Shown here piece by piece: positions 25,558-37,787 of a DNA stretch of 64,000 nucleotides. The position numbers and the translations under genes are program-made. Where the stretch lies: NCBI GenBank assembly GCA_026874595.1, contig CM049310.1, positions 90,715,556 to 90,779,555 on the forward strand, read 5' to 3'. Origin of the DNA: Sipunculus nudus (lineage: Eukaryota; Annelida; Sipuncula; Golfingiida; Sipunculidae). Each line of letters starts with the position of its first letter. The first letter of the stretch is position 1. Below the pieces are notes generated by a model. That model ran no database searches. It was not told the DNA's origin and saw nothing but the letters and a program-made list of their open reading frames with translations.

Positions 25558-28500
25558 ATGAGCTTAAACATGAGATAATACACATATTATTGAAAATAAA
25601 TATGAACATATAAAACGGCTATTCTCATATCTATTCTGTAGAATGTATGTGATTTCTAGCTTACACTGAGAATATTTTCTTGAATTGTAGATATCAAAGC
25701 TGAATGTGTTTGGATTATTTTATTAATGTACCGCCACATGTAATAAACATATGGATAAAAAGAAACAAACAGCAGTGTGCGGAACGATCAGCATTTTCTG
25801 TCCTGTTTTTATAAAATAAAAAAAGTTCTAGGGATTAACATTAGCTAACAGACATCTTATTTTGTCTCCTCCACGCGCGAAGTACCCTGTTGATCGTTGG
25901 TTATCGGTTAGCTTTTTCGGTTTGTAAGCAATTTTAGTCAAAGGTTCTGTACGAATTGTGTTGATTTTTATGGAGGATGAAGGAAAAACCTAAAAAGTAA
26001 TTCAATATATTTATCTTTATAAATAATATTTAACATAGTGATATTTTAAAGGATGTTTTACTATTGTTAGACATTGCAATTCGTCCCGGCCGGAGATCAG
26101 ACCCATTTACTGGTATTATGGCTCGCCTTTATTTATATCGAGCAGAACAGCTCGCCTATAATCTAACCATTGATTTGGTGAACCGTGAAACACTAATTTT
26201 CTGTGAAGCACACATTAAATTTTCTAACGATCAGTTATGTTGTCGAGTCCATGAGTCCGAGTGCAAGTCCGAGTCCCAGCCTAATAGCAATCTCCTTTTA
26301 AGAAATATTAAATGGATCTTAAAGATTATTATTTCAAAGATGGTTTATATGCGCTTGTTACTTGAAATTTAAATTACCTTTAGCTCCCAATGCCGAATTA
26401 AAGTTTGGTAAATATAGTCTATTTTTATTTCTTATATATGTAAGTAGTTTGGGCACATATATAAGTCTTTATAGTATGTGACATAGGTTTTTTTGTACTG
26501 TACACCAGATGGACACGGTCTGATTTCTCGAGTGCAAGTCCGAGTCCAGAATCTTCGAGCCCTAGAAAAGTGGACTCGAGTGCTACATCCTGGCGGAGGC
26601 AGGCCTAAATATGTGGTTTCGAACAGCTTTTAATGTAAAATAAATGTGGGCTAAATGTATAATCTGACAGATTTATCTAATAATAAATGATACGCCGATG
26701 CCACTTGTGCTTCCAAACAAATGTATTTATTTAACAACATATATTTATGTCCCTTTAAAAGAGACACAGTTATTTATGATCTTTGAATGTCTCACCCCAG
26801 TTATATCATTATAGTAAGAGGTTTGGGGGAAGCACACTGATGTTTTCTTGCATTTAAAGCTAATTATCGCGCCTCCTGAGGCCTAACGATGTTAACGTTT
26901 GCCAAAATTCGGAAAAGAGATGGCCCAAGGCGGAACTGAAGTAACTCCATCGGGACCCATCCCTTATAAATGGTACATCGAAATTGACTTTTCGCAAGTC
27001 AGAGTCTGTGTGGAGATACAAAAAAAAAACTCCCAAGACTTATTATATCATATAAGTATATTCCCACAGCCAATGGAAAAGGGAAAACGTTTTGTTCTTC
27101 TGAATAATTTTGTTGAAAAGTTTATCAGGTTCTTTATGCAGTGCAATAATTACCTTCCTTTTCAAGGGCTTCTATTGCACACGTTGATACGTTTAACATG
27201 TTTACCTTCTAATAAATCTAAGATAAATATTTTAGATACAGATCTATGAATACAATCTATCAACTAATTTGTAATATTTTTATCTATAGATTTGAAATTG
27301 TTCAAATTTTACCAATTTTATGTTCCTAAACACATCTTAAAAATATAATGCACAATTTCAATATGCCAGTTTATTTTAATTTTCTTTGTATATAATGTAA
27401 ACATATAAGCAAACGAATTAATAAGCAGATGCAATATTCAGAACCTTGTACACAGAAGAAGAAATTGCCTTTGATTCCGCGTTATTTTCGTATTCTAGGC
27501 ATACAGCATACAAGATTTTACTAACGGCAAGTGTTTAAGCGACACTTTCTACATGAATGACTAATCCGATTAGGGATTTGAATGAATACGATAACGGTCC
27601 GTATGTTCATCTGATAGTTCAAAGATTATAAAGCCCAGATGGTCAACAACGTCTGGAGAGCTACTAATTCCATTATAATGGAAGTCAGACGTGTAACATA
27701 CGGCTAAACACGACAGAAGACCGCAACCGGACACCCAGAATATCCGCCATCACCCATGTTGTCTATAAATAGTCAGAGGGGTAATCAGAGATTCAGGTAT
27801 TGAATATCCCCAGACCTTCAAAACTCGATAACGCCTCTCTGTTGTTGATAAAAAGCTCTTCTGTTTAATGATCCAGATGAAGATCGATTATGTGATTTGG
27901 GTCTGACTTAGACTAAAACGGTCCCTGACGGTGTCTGGCAAGGCTCGCTCGGAGACCAGACGGCCGGATTATTGTACACCTGGTCTTACTGAGAAGTTGG
28001 GCATTCAGGAACGCGGGGTTAAGCGTCTGTGACGCTTGAAATCTCTTTCTGGCCGGTTCTTGGATTCCAAACGTCCGATGAGACGCGATCAATTAAGGCA
28101 ATTAGATCCAAAAAGATCGAAGCTTGCCCTTGTAGCAGTCACTAGCCATTGATAACCAGCTGCCTCAAACGAACCAATCATTGAAAAAACAATGCGCTGA
28201 TTACCGACCCTTACGTATCCAATAAAAACACATATTGACACGACTTATAATCTTATAATAATACGATAATAACATTAACTAAATCAAAACAAATATTTAG
28301 TTTTACATTTAATACAAAAAATATTAAATTTAACAGAACTTGGAAGTTTGACACGGATCATCTTCCTTTAGATGTTCCAAACTCAAATGAGACTCATCGA
28401 TTGCTCTTTCTATTGAAAGTCCTTAACTAAACAGCTATAAGGCAAAATAAAAAAACGAAAGATAAGGTCCTCAAGCACCGCGCGCGTTAATTTAAACCCC

Positions 28501-30058
28501 TCGCATCAATAAAATTTATTTTGAAACTTACCAATTTTGAGCTCTAGTCACTCAGACCCATCTTTCAGGAAGATAATGCAGTTTTGATCAGATTTCCTTT
28601 GTTATGTAGAGCTGTACCCGTTAGCAAAACAATTCTGTTATTATCATGCTTTTCCCTGATCCTATGACATTTCTATCGAAGCATACAAAAAAGGTTAAAA
28701 AAATCGCCCTCGCGCATTGATGCCTGAAAAGCAGTGCCTGAGAAACAAATATTTTTTGCCTTAATGTCTATGCCTTTCGCTCACCATAGTGTAAGCTATA
28801 AAGGATATAAATACGGGATATGTTTCCTGTATTTCTTTTCTTTTAACATATTTGTGGCACACTGATTTTCAAGAAAACGACAATTTCAACTCAGTTGAAA
28901 TGACAGTGATAAGATTGGAAGGCTAATGGGATTTATGAGTTTAAAATTTCTTGATTTTGACACTATAGAATCGCATGTATGTGACTTTCCTTTACCTTAA
29001 TGGTGAGGTTTATAGGGATTGATGAATGTATTTCCCTATCCATATTTCGCAAAAGCATCGATTTCAGAAAATTTTCTTTTATTTTCGTCTGCCATTTTCC
29101 TTTGCACTTGATCTCCATTATGGCTGATTCTAAGCTGAAGGTTATACACAGTAGTTTGTAATAGGTCACAGATTTGTACCTAATATTTATGTTTTGATTT
29201 CACCTTATTCCCAAAGTCGTACATGCCAAAGCCGATCCCTCATTATCGCTCGGTTGCGGGGTGGGGGGGGGGTGTTTGAGAGGCTTCCTGTTAAAGCATT
29301 GCGATTGCATTCATCTAGTTTCTGTTTGACTTTGAAGTGATTCAGGCATCGTGGCTTCATGGACTAAATATGTTCCATACGCCAGGAGCATAAGCTTACA
29401 CCTAGGTCTTTGAAGTCAAATGCCTATCCTTGACTGGACTTTAACACACTTATTATATTAAAGGCTTCTGGTAGTCTGGGATGCTTACTTTGTCAACCGC
29501 CTCAGGCTCACTCACGGCAGGAGTGAAGTTATGATCTCAAAGGGAGACCTTGAACAAGGACCGCCATAACAATGTTACACCAATATATATTTTAAAGGAA
29601 CATCAAAAACCTTAGGAGGAGGTACCCGTGAGGAACTTTTCCAGGTCCGTTTTGGTTTTGTTAAATATTATTCGTGAATAATTGTACAACGTGATGTACA
29701 AGAACATGCCCTCCGGTAAAGAGTTTAAAATTAGAAGATGAAACATCTTAGGAACATTTAAGGTTTTACGTATAAATCTTCTCTCAGATCACTATCATCA
29801 TAACATCATTTGCGTCGCCTGGTCGTCCCCCCCCCCCCCGCCCCAGGATTTTTGCATTTAACATTTCTCATGAAGTATCTCTAATTCCAGACACTATATA
29901 TCTGTCGGTGAATATTATTTTTTTTAATCTTAAAAACATGAAAAATGGTTCATATAATCGTCGAATTTCATTTTGTATTATTTCATTTGCAACAAGATAC
30001 AAAAATATACATCACCAAGACATAATCTCTGAACTTGGCATGAGATAACTGAGAAACT
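25558..30058. other. Gene-free stretch; GC-richer patch at 27.6-28.2 kb
   Basis: Open frames at 26064-26372 and 26899-27249 are unrecognised. GAGTCCGAGTGC-type words cluster at 26243-26279, 26527-26548 and 26571-26583. A GC-richer block at about 27,600-28,200 contains neither long open frames nor obvious repeats. A short G run lies at about 29263-29272 and a C run at about 29827-29838. Confidence 0.5.
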
Positions 30059-30677
30059 GCTGTTAATGAATCAGTTGATCCACTCATATAATTAATGAAT
30101 TAAATGGTTGACAATGTTTTACACTTCCCTAGGCTGATTAGATGTGTTAGAGTAATTAATTGTTAAGAAAATTGGCTTTATTTTTAAATTGTTTAAATTT
30201 TAATCATCGTGTTCACGTGTTTTATATCAAGGAAACATGACAGGAGGGTAATAATATTTAGACACCGATGAAAAGACTCATTTAACAATCTGGAGTCATG
30301 CGATCATGCGATCCCAGATATTTAAGGAAAAAACTCGTTTAATCATTAAGAAAAAAATACTCATTGCCACAAAACATGTTTGATATGTCTGGCAAAAAGC
30401 ATGATGGCAATAGCGTCCTTAGTGTTTTGATGAATGGTATGTTACAGTAACGTCCTGGTGAGCTAGCCACTTCTGATATTTAGTGTAGGGAATAAGACCG
30501 TTTGTCCCCGTAATGACTCCGCATACACATGCAGCTGTAAGTCTTCATATTGGCCTTTAATTTACTAGGATCTTGTATGCAATAGCTTTTCCAAGGCTGA
30601 ATTCAAAGGTCATAACAAATAAAACAAGGGGACTCAAAACAAGATCTACATGTGGCAAATGTATATTTTTTTATATA
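30059..30677. repeat. Partial extra copy of the A block
   Basis: The first part (about 30130-30400: GCGATCATGCGATCCCAGAT, AAAACATGTTTGATATGTCT) matches 30843-31090. The second part (about 30405-30660: AGCTAGCCACTTCTGATATT...TGTAGGGAATAA) matches 32165-32405. The copy therefore looks like an A block with its middle about 1.1 kb deleted, directly upstream of the complete A block. Confidence 0.7.
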
Positions 30678-32758
30678 ACAATTACCTTTGTGAACGGCAA
30701 GTTTAATCCGGTCGATATTAAAATTTTGAAAACATCAAATAATATTTGGCATAGTCCCTGATCATCCTTGCTCAAATCAGGGATTTCATCAGAACCAATG
30801 AACCCTTTCATGCAGTTCAAGAAAGTACAGCTCATCATCTACGGGCTATTAGCTGCGTTAGAGTAATTAACTGTTATGAAAATTGGCTTAAATTTTAAAA
30901 TGCCGTCATCCTCGTTTTCACGTGTTTTATACCAAGGAAACATGACAGGCAGGTAATAATCTTTAGACACTCATTTAACACACTGGACTCATGCGATCAT
31001 GCGATCCCAGATATTTTAGGAAAAAAGTGTTCAATCATTAAGAAAAAAATTCTTATTACCACAAAACATGTTTAATATGTCTGACGAAAAGCATGACTTT
31101 CGACTTTTAATCTGAACTTGCAAAATACAAATATATATTTATGTGTCTCATGCCTGAATTGAAAAATCCAATATAGCTGTATTTGATGCCAAGATAAGAA
31201 GAAGAACAGGCAATTATCTCTGGAAAGGTTTGTTCCAACTCCTGAACGATTGAAGAAGCGTTTTATTTTAATATCTTTTTTTCAAATGGCAGAAGAAAAT
31301 ACCAATTGAAATCGATGATTTTGTTCTCGGGGGAGAAGATCACCCACAAAAAGTTTTTACCCAAATTTGAATACAGAAATAAACAGATCAGTTCTGCGGG
31401 GGAAGGCTTAATTAACGATGGGATTGCTACTAGTTTTACTGAAAATGCGACTGGTTTCTATCCCGAGTCGAGGAAAACCAATCGTAACTTTACAGCGAAC
31501 AAATTATTCCATTGGTGATACTCGTATTAATCCTACCTTAATCTGATGATTTGGACGTGGTCCAAATAAGCGTTATTCCACTCTAAGAATTGTCCCTGCA
31601 ACCAAACCCTCTCCGCAGAGAGAATCTCGTCTGAACGTTGTCCTCGGAGAACTTTCGTGTTGCATCGCCGCGCCTTTATCGGACCCCTACAGGTTTATTT
31701 CTTCTAGGTTCTCGAAAAGGCTTATGAGGGCTATCATTTTGCAATACACTCTAAAACCCGTAAGTTACAGGACGGATTTTGTAATTATAGGTATGCATAC
31801 ACGGCTTGTTATCCAAATAATTATTTTACAACTGCAGTATCCAGAAATGTTTCGGTGTTTTTATTCAAATGCTCGGTTTAACCTTGTGTTTTTCTTGAAT
31901 GGTATGTTAAAGTGACGTCATACTAGGCTAACAACGAACGCACTATTCATAATACATTTATGTTGGACTGACAGGGCAGTTAGACAGTACACTGATATAT
32001 GTAACGGTTCATCATATTCCTTTTAAGTGAACACATAGTTATTTGCTGAGGCGTTTAAAAAAAAGACGGAAATATTTTTCTCCTCATTGGGATTTTCACT
32101 AGATTTTCAACATGACAAGTACTTTCTCTCTGACATCTCTGACTCTCTAATGTTCGAGGGGCAAAAGCGTCCGTAGTGTTTTGATGAATGGTATGTAACA
32201 CTAACATCCTTGTGAGTTAGCAACTTCTAATATCTAGTGTAGGGAATAAAACAGTTTGTCCCCGTAACAACGTCGCATACACAGTTGTAATTCTTCCATA
32301 TTTTAATTTACTAGGATTTTGTATGCAATTGTCTTTCCCAGGCTAAATTCAAAGGTCATATAACAATGAAAATTAGGCAACTCAATATGAGTTCTACATG
32401 TGGCAAACCTCAAATTTCAGGCGTCTTGGAAATGTTGCGTGATTTTCTGCTGGCCTTCATTTCATCTTTTTAGTGTTTCCATGACGTCCTCAGCATCCCG
32501 GCATCCGTCCAGCTGCTGAATCCTGAAGTCACTGAGTTGACATGAAGATGGTGGATGCTCAGCACTTCCGTGTTTCCAGGAAACTCTGAGGTTTGTATGT
32601 AGGACGTACCCTGGACATTTCCTTATAGACGTCTTTTCGGGACAGTTAAAGTAAAATTATTTCCGGTGCCTCTGCGTATTATTATTATAATAGAACTAGT
32701 GGTGGTACTGAAAGTAGAAATAGTAGAAGTAACAGAGGGGTAGCCGTAGAAGTAGTAG
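30678..32758. repeat. A block, copy 1 of the large tandem duplication
   Basis: It is homologous throughout to 45121-47226, starting at AACGGCAAGTTTAATCCG (about 30697 and 45138) and ending in a GTA/GAA-rich microsatellite. It contains no recognisable gene. Open frames in the two copies do not keep a common product. Copy 2 has an additional 33-bp tandem repeat at about 46047-46110 (CTCTCCACCAAATTCTCACC). Confidence 0.8.
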
Positions 32759-32766
32759 AAGTAGTC
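32759..32766. repeat. Target-site duplication of the LINE, 3' side
   Basis: AAGTAGTC here is repeated exactly at 40496-40503 on the other side of the LINE. The paralogous copy at about 48214-48221 shows the site without a LINE. Confidence 0.75.
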
Positions 32767-32840
32767 TTTTTTAAATGAATATTTATTCCGAAATATAATT
32801 CCTCAGGCCCATTTTCCATAGGTGATAATATCTGATAATT

Positions 32841-33784
32841 TTATCTTTTAAAATCATAATATACAAAAGCTGATAGATTATTAATAACAGTAGGATTTTT
32901 ATTTGACATAAGTGAAACAAAAGAAAATGTATCTAATTTCAAAAGAATATGGTCTCTCAGATCATTTTTTAATGGACACTTCATTATGAAATGATATTCA
33001 GTTTCAACTAAATTTTCACTATGTTTTAAACAATAGGTACAATTACTCTCAGTCCAGTGTATCTTATCATGTCTTCCTTTTTCAATTTGCAAATTATGTG
33101 ATGAACATCTCCATCTAGCTAAACTAGTTTTATGATTATTATTTTTCTTAACATTCAAATACATTTCCCTGGTTTCAAGTGATTTAAACACGGAGTATTT
33201 TTCTAAACGTTTATTATTTGAAAAGTTATTCGACCATTCTTGCAAATAAATATGTTTTAGTCTTTGGTGTAGCTCTGAAAGAAACAATTGTGTATCCCCT
33301 TAATCCTGCAATATCCAAGTGGTACCTATAAACCCAATGAAAATAATTAATCTTTACTTTTGTTGCCCAAGGTTTCCTTCCCAGTTCATCAAGGCGACAA
33401 AATTTACCACATAACTGTTTAGGATACCTATTTTGGTATTTTTGTCCAATACTTTGTCCATCGTCCACATTCACCAAGTGCAGCAGGAGTTGGTGATGAA
33501 GAAATAACCTTAAGATTGTATTTGCAAAATTTGTTTTGAACTGATTCAATATTGTCATAGTTTTCATGGCCCCATAATTCACTGCCATAACATAAAACTG
33601 GTAGCACCATTCTATCAAAAAGAAAAAAAAAGGACTGATCCACTGTTAAATATTTATATTTACTTATAAAATGTTTAATCATTATAACAGCCTTATTTGC
33701 TTGATTTGCTAAATGTTGTTTCATTCTTGACCATTTAAGAAAACTTGTGAAAATTCCCCCTAAATATTTATAACTACTAAACAT
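32841..33784 (-). pseudogene. LINE ORF2 C-terminal region
   Basis: Overlapping open frames on the minus strand (33784-33428, 33618-33226, 33287-32841) together read a typical LINE C-terminus, split by frameshifts. It contains VLPVLCYGSELWG, then IESVQNKFCKYNL and ALGECGR, and a downstream Cys/His cluster (CTYC...HSEN...EYHFIMKCP). The pattern follows the reverse transcriptase thumb in many animal LINEs and is thought to help bind template RNA. The 3' untranslated tail (about 70 bp) ends at 32767. Confidence 0.8.
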
Positions 33785-33919
33785 TTCAACTTGTTTTCCT
33801 TTATAGTACCACTTTTAACATCTTTTTAATACATCTCTATTTCTGAATACCACAATTTTTTGTTTTGTCTATATTAACTTTAATGTATTTAACTTTAAGT
33901 GTCCATATAAATCACAAAA

Positions 33920-34742
33920 TCTATATATTAATAGCGTAAAGCGATTTTTGTAATTTTCCGTATCTCCGTACGGATTGCCGTGATTTTCGACATACATATG
34001 CTCCGGGTTTGTCCGAAGAGATGCTACCCACTTTTATTTGCAATATTTACGTATTACGAGCATAATTAATTATTTTAATATTTGCTCCCCCGCGAGGAGC
34101 CTCTTTTCCTTGTGTCTTCGGGCCCGGTAACACAATGGCCATAGTGTATGATGGCGGGACAGCGTTTTACTCCGGGGCCCTATCTGGGGTTTTCCTACAT
34201 TTCCCGGCCTCCGGCCCGAAATAAACCCCATCGGCGATCCCTACTCAAACGGGGGATATTTGAAAGAATTGTTTTGCAGGCCTTCCTTGAGGTCCTTGAC
34301 AAATATTCACTAAACCATGTAGGCCTACAATGTACCAGTTGTAAAGAAAATGTTAACCAAATTTACATCGTGGTTGGTACACCGTTTCTTTCAAATTTTC
34401 TATTCAATGGGCGGTTTCTTCTGAATGTATGTGTGATATTGTTGATCAGTTTCTCATTGCACATGGAACATTTGTAGGCGACTATTTGTCAGAGACTCCC
34501 ACCCAATGTTAGACAATGGCTTAGGGCGACTGTGTGCGTCTGATCGCTGTTCAGAAACATGTTCCGAACGCTGTTCCGACAGACTTTTATCCACAATACC
34601 ATACACATAATGGATCTGTACATTAGTAGCGTAACGCGATTTGTGTGATTTTCCGTATCTTTGGATTTCCGGTGGATTTCCGATACCACCGTACGGATTG
34701 TCGTGTTCGCCCCAAACCGTGCGTAGCACGGGTAATTGCTAG
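33920..34742 (+). mobile_element. Non-autonomous Helitron inserted in the LINE
   Basis: The insert starts with TC (TCTATATATTAATAGCGTAA) after an A and ends with CTAG followed by T, so it sits between A and T without target duplication, as canonical Helitrons do. The 3' end has a perfect hairpin, CCGTGC (34717-34722), loop GTA, GCACGG (34726-34731), seven bases before CTAG. A second 5'-like end, TCTGTACATTAGTAGCGTAA, begins at 34615 after an A, giving a 128-bp mini-element that would share the 3' end. The interior has an open frame (34148-34477) with no Rep or helicase motif. LINE sequence resumes on both sides. Confidence 0.85.
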
Positions 34743-35624
34743 TATTTCTAATTTATTGATTTGGGTTTTGTAACCGACCAACTGTATTTGCGAAACATAC
34801 AACGTCATCTACAAACATAAGCATGGAAAGTGATTTTGCTTCTGGACTAATATATCTACCTTCTCTTTCAGTGTAAAGTATAATTCATTCATAAAGAATG
34901 TAAAAATAAAGGACTGATCATAAAATAAAGGACCTTGTTCCTACAGTGCATGAAAAGTAATCAGATTAACACAATATTTTCAATTTGTATACGTGGATTT
35001 CAATATATTGCATATTTTCCCTCTAATCCCTATTTTATAACGAACGTGAAATAATTACTGATGTTGTATCCCGTCAAAACCTTTGGAAAAGCCTATGAAT
35101 ATTGCATAAAATCTGCCTTTAACCTTTGATAAAAACGATTCAGTTAATGCCATTAGGGTGAACATATTATCAACTGTACTATAATTTCTTCTCTAACCAG
35201 CTTGTTTGTCTTAAAATCTATTATGATTTCAGCCCACAGTAATGATTCTTCATTTAAATTTTTGTAAATAATTTTCCTATTGTATTTAAAAGAGCTATGA
35301 CTCTGTAATAGTTTGGATCATTTATACTTCCATTCTTATATAAAGGGAATACATTGCTTTGGACCAATCGGTAGGAAACTGCCCACTTGAAAAAATTGAT
35401 TAAAAAATGTTTCTAAAATTGGTAATAGAATGACTTTCTAGACTTTTTTAGACTTCTTTTAATAGTTCGATAGAGATATCATCAGATCCAGGTGTTTTGC
35501 CATTTTGTAGCCTTGATATTTGTCTAAATATTTCAGTTTGACTTAATTCATAATTTACTTCAATGTTAAAGGTGTTTGATCCACTGATTCACAATATTCA
35601 TATTTCGTAATCTCATTCACATAA

Positions 35625-36461
35625 CTAGAATACGGGTAGTCGACAAGCGACTACGTGTATCCGCAAAATCAGAGTGGAACGGGTGAAGTGAGGCATGGAT
35701 TGAGTGGCAAGGGAAAAAGAGTGAGGTGTGTTGAATATTAGCATGGATTTCTGCAGCCGAAATGTGTATTTAGATTGGGCCACCTACCACAAAATCCAGA
35801 AAGCTGTCCAAGATGTATAAACACGGACAAGCAGACGGACGCTGTGCAAAAATGGTTGCAGGTGGTCCCTCCAGTTTTGTGTATGATAAAGAGCTATATA
35901 AGATCTATACACATGCAAAATTTTGGCCCAATCGGTCAAACGGTTCCCGAGATATGAGCTTGGATGTCTGCAGCGTAAACTAGAATGTAGGTGACGCCAC
36001 CTGTCACAAAATCAAGAAAGCTGTCCAGGATGTATAAACCTGCAAAATTTTAGGCAGATATGTCTATAACTGCCGAGATATGAGTGATTTGTCCCATGGC
36101 AGACGAACAGATGGACACTGCGCTAACATGGTTGCGCCATCATTTTTTTGTGTACGTTATAAAGCTATCCAAGGGCTACATTTGTACAAAAAATGTTTCC
36201 TGATCGGTCAAACGGTTCCCGAGATATGTGGGTTTATGTGTGGAAACAGACGCACAAATGGACGCTGGGCAGAGAGGAAAGGTCAGAGGTCAACGCCAAT
36301 TGGTTAGGCACCAGTTTACATGTGACCCGATAATGGGTGTACGTTTCGGAAAAATCAGTCCAGTAGTCTCAGGGGAGTTCTCCAGAAACGAATACGGCGG
36401 CGGCGGCGTTGGAACCTGGTCAAAAACATAGTATCCGCAAAACTTCGTTTTGGCGGATACA
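35625..36461 (-). mobile_element. Helentron/Helitron2-like non-autonomous element, copy 1
   Basis: Read on the minus strand, the 5' end (36431-36461) is TGTATCCGCCAAAACGAAG, then TTTTGCGGATAC: a terminal hairpin. Near the 3' end the TTTTGCGGATAC word recurs (35657-35668), followed by the perfect hairpin GTAGTCG, loop CTTGT, CGACTAC (35636-35654), then CCGTATT and CTAG (35625-35628) followed by TT. A 5' terminal repeat matched by an inverted 3' subterminal repeat, plus a 3' hairpin and T/T insertion, are hallmarks of Helentron/Helitron2 elements. Removing the insert rejoins the LINE with no target duplication. A homologous copy in the opposite orientation lies at 38663-39565. The interior has repeated modules with GATATGAG and GCGCCA words and a short CGG array (36395-36405). 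Its open frames (for example 36228-36431) are probably not coding. Confidence 0.8.
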
Positions 36462-36813
36462 ATTAAGATTTGTAATAAATGCATTATCTGTTAAAGGCCT
36501 GTGGAAAAATTTTATCCAATCTTCCCCTGTTCTATTATTTTTAACTTGCTTTCTTTTGTGAGTTTTTTTTCTAAAAAAAATCATTGGTTGTAGAACAAGA
36601 AGTTTTTTGTTTAATTTTACCTTTTATGGTCTCTTTTTGAGATCTGTTGCATTCTGCCTTGAATTTAGCTCTCATTTGTTTATATGCACTGAATTCATCA
36701 TTATTATTATTTGTACATCTTAATTTGTTTAAAGCTTCATACATTTTCTTTTTTTAACTTACTACATGCCATATTCCACAATTCTGGTTGAGAAGTCTTC
36801 TTAGAATTCACTT

Positions 36814-36828
36814 TCTCCATTTTGACAA
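36814..36828. repeat. SINE target-site duplication (left)
   Basis: TCTCCATTTTGACAA is repeated exactly at 37221-37235. The 15-bp perfect direct repeat frames the SINE. Confidence 0.95.
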
Positions 36829-37220
36829 TTTTTTTTTTGTTGTTGGAGGTAACCGCCTCCATTTTTTAATGCAACCTTAACTAAGTATATGTACATCTGC
36901 AGATTTCCATTCCGGTTTCGGACTACGTGACAGGGCAGTATCACACGCTTCCTCTCATTTTATATCCTGGCGTTAACCAGGCCCGGTGACTACTGCACCT
37001 GCGGGCCCTGGGTTGGTAATCATACCACTGAGGACCCCCGAAAGGCGCACTCGTTTGTGAGTGAAACACGGCCGTTGGGCACGACCTTCCCATTAAGCCT
37101 GCAGAGCGCTCACCCTGGATGGGGGCCGACCGTGAAAAACCTCACCGCCTCGGCTGAGATTCGAACTCACGATCTCCCGGCTTTGAGTCCTGCGCTCTAC
37201 CCCTGAGCCACAGAAGCCGG
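36829..37220 (-). mobile_element. tRNA-derived SINE nested in the LINE
   Basis: On the minus strand the element begins at about 37220 with a tRNA-like head. An A-box-like TGGCTCAGGGGTAGAGC (about 37195-37211) and a B-box-like GAGTTCGAATCTC (about 37158-37170) are spaced as an internal RNA polymerase III promoter. A GC-rich body follows and the tail is A-rich (T run at 36829-36838 on plus). It is bracketed by a perfect 15-bp target duplication, the size expected for LINE-driven insertion. It codes for nothing. The short open frame at 37093-37365 is incidental. Confidence 0.92.
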
Positions 37221-37235
37221 TCTCCATTTTGACAA
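37221..37235. repeat. SINE target-site duplication (right)
   Basis: This is the second copy of the 15-bp repeat at 36814-36828. Confidence 0.95.
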
Positions 37236-37787
37236 ATGCTTTTTCTGATATGTAGAGGATTAAGTTTCTAAACTGTAATACTCCACTTTCTATGTCAGTC
37301 ATTAAAGTGTTTTCTGAATTAATTATTTTATTAGTTACCTCATTGTCACTAAAGAAATCATACACCAGCCTTTTTTTCCTGTATTGGTTTCAGTTTTCAT
37401 ATTTATCAATATTTTCATCAAAATTTACTCTAGATCCAATTTCAATTAAGTTATTACAGGAAAGTGGTCTAACAGATCTTCATTTAAAACTTAAATATCT
37501 TAAATTTATGAAAGATTTCTGAACATACAATAATGTAGTCTATTAAAGAAGTGCCTTGTGCTGACCTGTAAGTTAAGTTTCCATGGTAATCTGGCCGAAT
37601 TCTACCATTTAAATTTTGTACATTTAAACTTGTATACAAGATTCAGCAATGCTAATCCCCGTTTATTTATAGTCTTATGTCTTGATTTTCTAGGCAAACT
37701 GAAAGAATCACTGTTATATGCATCAACATCAATATAATATAAATTGTCATTTTCTAGATAGTCCTTCAAGTGTCCCATTCAGATCCC

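Larger units (their letters stand above)
34743..37500 (-). pseudogene. LINE ORF2 reverse transcriptase region (interrupted)
   Basis: Minus-strand blocks, spread over several frames, follow RT order: LQNGKTPGSDDISIELLK (about 35475-35530), GRFYAIFIGFSK (about 35055-35120), QGPLFYDQ-like (about 34905-34940) and MLMFVDDVVCF (34790-34825), where FVDD corresponds to the catalytic FADD/YxDD box. The region is interrupted by the Helentron-like element at 35625-36461 and the SINE at 36829-37220, and contains stops and frameshifts. It would have reverse-transcribed the element at the nicked target. Confidence 0.8.

Noticed and set aside
31543-31566. CTGATGA followed by a perfect TTTGGAC/GTCCAAA hairpin, resembling a hammerhead start
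   Set aside because: The required GAAA after stem II is absent (TAAG instead) and the paralogous site near 45998 does not keep CTGATGA.
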